A stretch of DNA of 52,724 nt from Thermoplasmata archaeon (GTDB lineage: Archaea > Thermoplasmatota > Thermoplasmata > Lutacidiplasmatales > UBA184), in the NCBI GenBank assembly GCA_027315455.1, contig DAHUXZ010000013.1:1-52724 (forward strand), in the 5' to 3' direction. Position numbers and translations under genes: made by a program. The notes below the pieces were generated by a model. It was not told the origin of the DNA. It saw only the letters and a list, made by a program, of their open reading frames with translations, and did not search any database. This document shows, piece by piece, positions 49,917-52,724 of this stretch; the first letter of the stretch is position 1; each line of letters begins with the position of its first letter.

Positions 49917-50870
49917 TTACGCCCCCGACAATGCCCGGACGAGGGCCGGCACCACCGTGTAGAGGTCCCCGGTGACCGTGAAGTCGGACTGGGCGAAGAT
50001 CGGGGCGTTCGGGTCCTTGTTGATCGCGACCACGACCGTCGACTCGCGCATACCGACCAGGTGCTGCACCGCCCCGGAGATCCCGACGGCCACGTAGAGG
50101 CGCGGCTTGACGCGGTGGCCCGTGAGGCCGATCCAGTGGTCGTCGCTCAGCCAGCCGGCCTCGGCGGCGATCGGGCGGGTGCAGCCGACAACCGCGCCCA
50201 TGGCGCGAGCGAGCTCCTCGATGAGGGAGAGGTCCTCCTTCTTGCGGAGACCCCGGCCCACGGAGACGATCCGCTCGGCCGCTTCGATGCGGAGGCCCCC
50301 GGCCGGTTTGACCGTGCGCTCGACGAGCGCGATCCGTCCCGCCCCCTCGGGAGGCGGAACGTCGATGATCTCGGGAGGCGTCGTGGGGGGGACGGCGGGG
50401 ACCGGCGCGCCGAGCATCACCGCCACGATCGGGCGAGGGCCGAGGAGAACCTCCTCGCCGAGGGCGTTGCCGCTCAGGACCTCGCGCCGGATCCGTACGC
50501 CCTCGGGCTCCAGGGCGAAGCTGGCGACCCCCGTGGAGACCGCCGAGTCGGTCGCCCCCGCGAGCCGGGCCGCCGTCTCCCGCCCCCGCTTCGTCGACGC
50601 CACGAGGGTGAGCCGGGGGTTCGCGGCTTCCTGCGCCCGACGAAGGGCAACGGCCACGAGCTCCGGGTCGTGGCGCGCGTTCTCGGGAAGCAGAAGGCGA
50701 TAGACCCGGTCGGCGCCCCCGACCGCCGAGCCGGCCGGCCCGCCCCCGTCGGCGAGCACGGCGAGCTCGACGCGCCCGGGCCCCGGGCCGACGGCCGCGC
50801 GGGCGGCCGCGAGAAGACCCGGGATCGCCTCGGCCTCTTCGGAGAAGACCAGGACCGTCTCCCCGCTCAC
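49917..50870 (-). CDS. etfA: Electron transfer flavoprotein, alpha subunit
   Basis: 317 residues. The N-terminal alpha/beta domain (1-190) is followed by the FAD domain: GRGLRKKEDLSLIEELARAMGA, CTRPIAAEAGWL, GLTGHRVKPRLYVAVGISGAVQHLVGM, ESTVVVAINKDPNAPIFAQSDFTVTGDLYTVVP, all diagnostic. ATGA/GTGA-type 4-bp overlap with etfB. Forms a heterodimer with EtfB that accepts electrons from dehydrogenases. Confidence 0.95.
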   Translation of the reverse strand: MSGETVLVFSEEAEAIPGLLAAARAAVGPGPGRVELAVLADGGGPAGSAVGGADRVYRLLLPENARHDPELVAVALRRAQEAANPRLTLVASTKRGRETAARLAGATDSAVSTGVASFALEPEGVRIRREVLSGNALGEEVLLGPRPIVAVMLGAPVPAVPPTTPPEIIDVPPPEGAGRIALVERTVKPAGGLRIEAAERIVSVGRGLRKKEDLSLIEELARAMGAVVGCTRPIAAEAGWLSDDHWIGLTGHRVKPRLYVAVGISGAVQHLVGMRESTVVVAINKDPNAPIFAQSDFTVTGDLYTVVPALVRALSGA

Positions 50871-51658
50871 GGGAGGACCCCCTCGCGCCGCAGCGCGTCC
50901 ACGAGCCCGCGGGCCGTCGTCGCCGGGTCCGCGCCCGAGACCGCCTGGCGCTTCCGGTTCACCTCGGGAACAAAGACCCGGTCCCGACGGGCCAGCGGGG
51001 CCCAGTCGGAGGGCTGGACGCCGAGCTCTGAGGGCCCGAAGGAGCGGATCTCCTTCTTCGACGCCTTGAGCGTCGACATGAACGTCGGAACCCGCGGCTG
51101 GTTGATCTCCTGGCCGACGGTGATGATCGCCGGGAACGCGGCCCGGACCTTCTCGAGCTCGTGTTCGTACTCGCGCTCGACCAGCACAGCGCCGTCCTCG
51201 ACGCTGACGCGCCGGGCGTAGGAGAGCGACGGGGCTCCGATCTCGGCGGCGACGCGGGGGCCGATGGTGCCGGTGAAGTGGTCAGTGCTCCCCTCGCCGA
51301 AGAACCAGAGGTCGAATCCGGGGTGCGTCCGGGCGTAGGCGGCGAGCGCCCGTGCGACCCCGCGACCGTCCAGGTCCGGCCGCGCGGGGTCGGTGATCAG
51401 GACGGCCTCGTCGGCCCCGAGCGCGAGGGCGTCCCGGAGCGCCTCCTTCGACGTCGGAGGGCCGACCGTCAGCGCCGTCACCGTGCCGCCCAGCTTTTCC
51501 CGGATGCGGACGGCCTCCTCGACGGCGTTACGGTCGAAGTCGCTCGTCTTGCGGGGCGCGCGGTCCATCGCGACGGTCCCGGTGGATCGGTCGGCCCGCG
51601 CGAGGACGACGTCGACCCCGTGCTTGACGGCCACCCAGAGGCGGATCGGTCCGGACAT
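50867..51658 (-). CDS. etfB: Electron transfer flavoprotein, beta subunit
   Basis: 263 residues of the EtfB fold: VAVKHGVDVVLARADRSTGTVAMDRAPRKTSDFDRNAVEEAVRIREKLGGTVTALTVGPP, LALGADEAVLITDP, GEGSTDHFTGTIGPRVAAEIGAP, FPAIITVGQEINQPRVPTF. The AMP/ADP-binding loop is present. ATG 51658 is fixed by a TATA box 27 nt upstream; the longer frame to 51766 is not supported. Confidence 0.94.
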   Translation of the reverse strand: MSGPIRLWVAVKHGVDVVLARADRSTGTVAMDRAPRKTSDFDRNAVEEAVRIREKLGGTVTALTVGPPTSKEALRDALALGADEAVLITDPARPDLDGRGVARALAAYARTHPGFDLWFFGEGSTDHFTGTIGPRVAAEIGAPSLSYARRVSVEDGAVLVEREYEHELEKVRAAFPAIITVGQEINQPRVPTFMSTLKASKKEIRSFGPSELGVQPSDWAPLARRDRVFVPEVNRKRQAVSGADPATTARGLVDALRREGVLP

Positions 51659-51679
51659 CGGGCCGGGCGTATCCTTGGC

Positions 51680-51689
51680 GATGATAAAG
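51680..51689 (-). promoter_or_regulatory. TATA box for etfBA
   Basis: Minus-strand CCTTTATCAT, centred 27 nt upstream of the ATG at 51658, which implies a leaderless etfBA transcript. No operator-like palindrome like those at the sHdr and apr promoters is visible here. Confidence 0.6.
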
Positions 51690-51916
51690 GGTCGGTGAAC
51701 AGCGCCGAACGGCTCCCGCGCCGCCGGGCCCCGGCACACGGGACCCGGGGGGCGGCGGCCGCGCACCGGCTTTAGCTCCGTCTACGGCCGGACGTGCGCC
51801 GGTGGGGCCGAACGCCCGTCAGCGTGGCATGGGGTGTTTCGATGGGCGCGCGCCGGCGCGGGAGCGAGTAGGGGCCCCGGGTCGACCCGAGGGCCGGTCG
51901 TTCCACGTTGGGCCGA

Positions 51917-52423
51917 CTACGGCTTCGATCCCACGGCTCTCTTCACGAGCTCCGCGACGCGTGCCTCGACCGCGGGCGACATCCGGTTCAGCGCGAAGGC
52001 GACCGGCCAGAGGTCGCTCTCGTCCAGCCGGGCCTTGTCGCTGAAGCCGATCGTGGCGTACCTGGCCTTGAACTTGTACGCCCCCTGGAAGTGGCAGACG
52101 ATATTCCCGTTCGCATCCGCATACGCCGGCATCCCGTACCAGGTCCTCGGCAAAAGACCGGGCGCGGTGGCCCGGACGATCGCGTGGACCCGTTCGCCTA
52201 TCGCCCGATCCGGTTCCGGCATCTCAGCGAGCTTGGCGAGCACGGCGCTTTCGCCTTCGACCGGGTCGGCCTGCGCTCCGCGTCGACCTGCGGCCCGGAG
52301 TTCCTTGACCCGTTCCTTCATCGCGGCCCGCTCTTCCTCGGAGAAACCGGACGCGCGTCCCCCCTCGTCCGATCGTCGAGATGGCCCCCGCCCGCCCGTG
52401 TGTCCCACCGCCCGCCTCGGCAT
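51917..52423 (-). CDS. DUF1801-type protein
   Basis: About 168 residues. An Arg/Glu-rich N-terminal helical region precedes a DUF1801 (YdhG-like) domain: ERVHAIVRATAPGLLPRTWYGMPAYADANGNIVCHFQGAYKFKARYATIGF, DLWPVAFALNRMSPAVEARVAELVKRA. Members are small soluble proteins of unclear function. ATG 52423 lies 29 nt from a minus-strand TATA-like GCATAACC (52449-52456). No functional link to the neighbouring etfBA operon is apparent. Confidence 0.75.
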   Translation of the reverse strand: MPRRAVGHTGGRGPSRRSDEGGRASGFSEEERAAMKERVKELRAAGRRGAQADPVEGESAVLAKLAEMPEPDRAIGERVHAIVRATAPGLLPRTWYGMPAYADANGNIVCHFQGAYKFKARYATIGFSDKARLDESDLWPVAFALNRMSPAVEARVAELVKRAVGSKP

Positions 52424-52587
52424 GGCTGGGCGAAACACGCGCTGCGCGGTTATGCCCTTCGGTTCGATGCATCAGCTCCGCTTTCGGCCTCCGCGCCCTA
52501 CCCTCGCCGCCGGGGGGTGAGACGCCTCCGCGCCCGGCCCCGGCCCCTCTCCCGGTGCCGGCCGCCCAGCTCGCGTCGAAGTTCGGA

Positions 52588-52606
52588 CCGTAGTTAGAGA
52601 CTACGG
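52588..52606. other. Inverted repeat in the right-edge intergenic DNA
   Basis: CCGTAGT-TAGAG-ACTACGG: a perfect 7-bp stem with a 5-nt loop. It could be part of a terminator or a protein-binding site. The surrounding 52424-52724 holds no supported gene apart from the DUF1801 promoter. Confidence 0.5.
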
Positions 52607-52667
52607 GATTCTCGACAGAGAACGGGGTTCAGCGGGCGAAGTTGAGTAGAGGGTCGGTAAAGTCGTT

Positions 52668-52718
52668 CGAGCGCTCGCGAGTGCTTGCCCAGTGCTGGCG
52701 AGTGCTGGGTCGAGTGCT
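52668..52718. repeat. Helically spaced AGTGCT repeats at the window edge
   Basis: AGTGCT occurs at 52680-52685, 52691-52696, 52701-52706 and 52713-52718, with steps of 11, 10 and 12 bp. A 10-bp palindrome CGAGCGCTCG (52668-52677) directly precedes them. The array may continue beyond the window. Confidence 0.6.
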
Positions 52719-52724
52719 CGGTTC

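Overview
The window is high-GC DNA (roughly 70% G+C by eye) from an archaeon, most likely an uncultivated terrestrial member of the Thermoplasmatota. The evidence is the archaeal version of aromatic amino acid synthesis (ADH synthase, dehydroquinate synthase II, GHMP-type shikimate kinase), an Lrp regulator next to a zinc-ribbon protein, Mrp/NBP35, many PKD-domain surface proteins, and promoters made of TATA boxes about 24-33 nt upstream of ATG/GTG starts, which suggests leaderless transcripts. The lineage call is inference; no rRNA or ribosomal marker gene lies in the window.

Layout. 264-1061: a broken IS630-type transposase. 1100-2666: a ZIP metal transporter and trpF. 2824-11780 (minus): an eight-gene operon, most genes overlapping by 4 bp, that encodes every enzyme from L-aspartate to chorismate (lysC, asd, aroA', aroB', a fused aroD-aroE, archaeal aroK, aroA, aroC). 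11926-16061: a haem-oxygenase-fold diiron oxidase-like protein, a CaiB-type CoA transferase overlapping an acyl-CoA dehydrogenase-like gene, and an eIF2B/ribose-1,5-bisphosphate isomerase-like gene. 16249-25092: a surface-protein island with a Cys-containing secreted protein, a membrane-anchored PKD-winged-helix regulator, a four-PKD protein, an Asn/Ser/Asp-rich protein with 57-bp tandem repeats, and a Kelch-PKD protein. 25183-28069: two poorly characterised genes and a secreted phospholipase C/acid phosphatase-type phosphoesterase. 28358-29274: Lrp and zinc-ribbon genes.

29371-51658: a sulfur-oxidation supercluster of about 22 kb. A rightward operon carries an Mrp-like ATPase and a DsrE/DsrF/DsrH-like trio. 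A second rightward operon carries TusA, two DsrE2-type proteins, a second TusA, an SQR-like flavoprotein with its DUF1641 partner, a GcvH-like lipoyl protein and a lipoate ligase. Converging on it is a nine-gene leftward operon with the diagnostic sHdr order hdrC1-hdrB1-hdrA-hyp-hdrC2-hdrB2-lbpA, followed by another DsrE and a second lipoate ligase. After a PPP-family phosphatase come APS reductase (aprBA), a FixX-like ferredoxin, a DUF1059 protein, a FixC-like ETF:quinone oxidoreductase and etfAB.

Read together, persulfide sulfur would be carried by DsrE/TusA proteins to the lipoate-dependent sHdr complex and oxidised to sulfite, AprBA would convert sulfite to APS, and the ETF/FixCX proteins would offer a route to the quinone pool. 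ATP sulfurylase, a sulfur dioxygenase and the lipoate-synthesis genes lipS1/lipS2 are not in the window. A near-palindromic 14-mer related to TGGACAATTGTCCA sits in four of the promoter regions of this cluster and may be the operator of a sulfur regulon. The right edge (51917-52724) holds a DUF1801-type gene and then non-coding DNA with an inverted repeat and helically spaced AGTGCT repeats.
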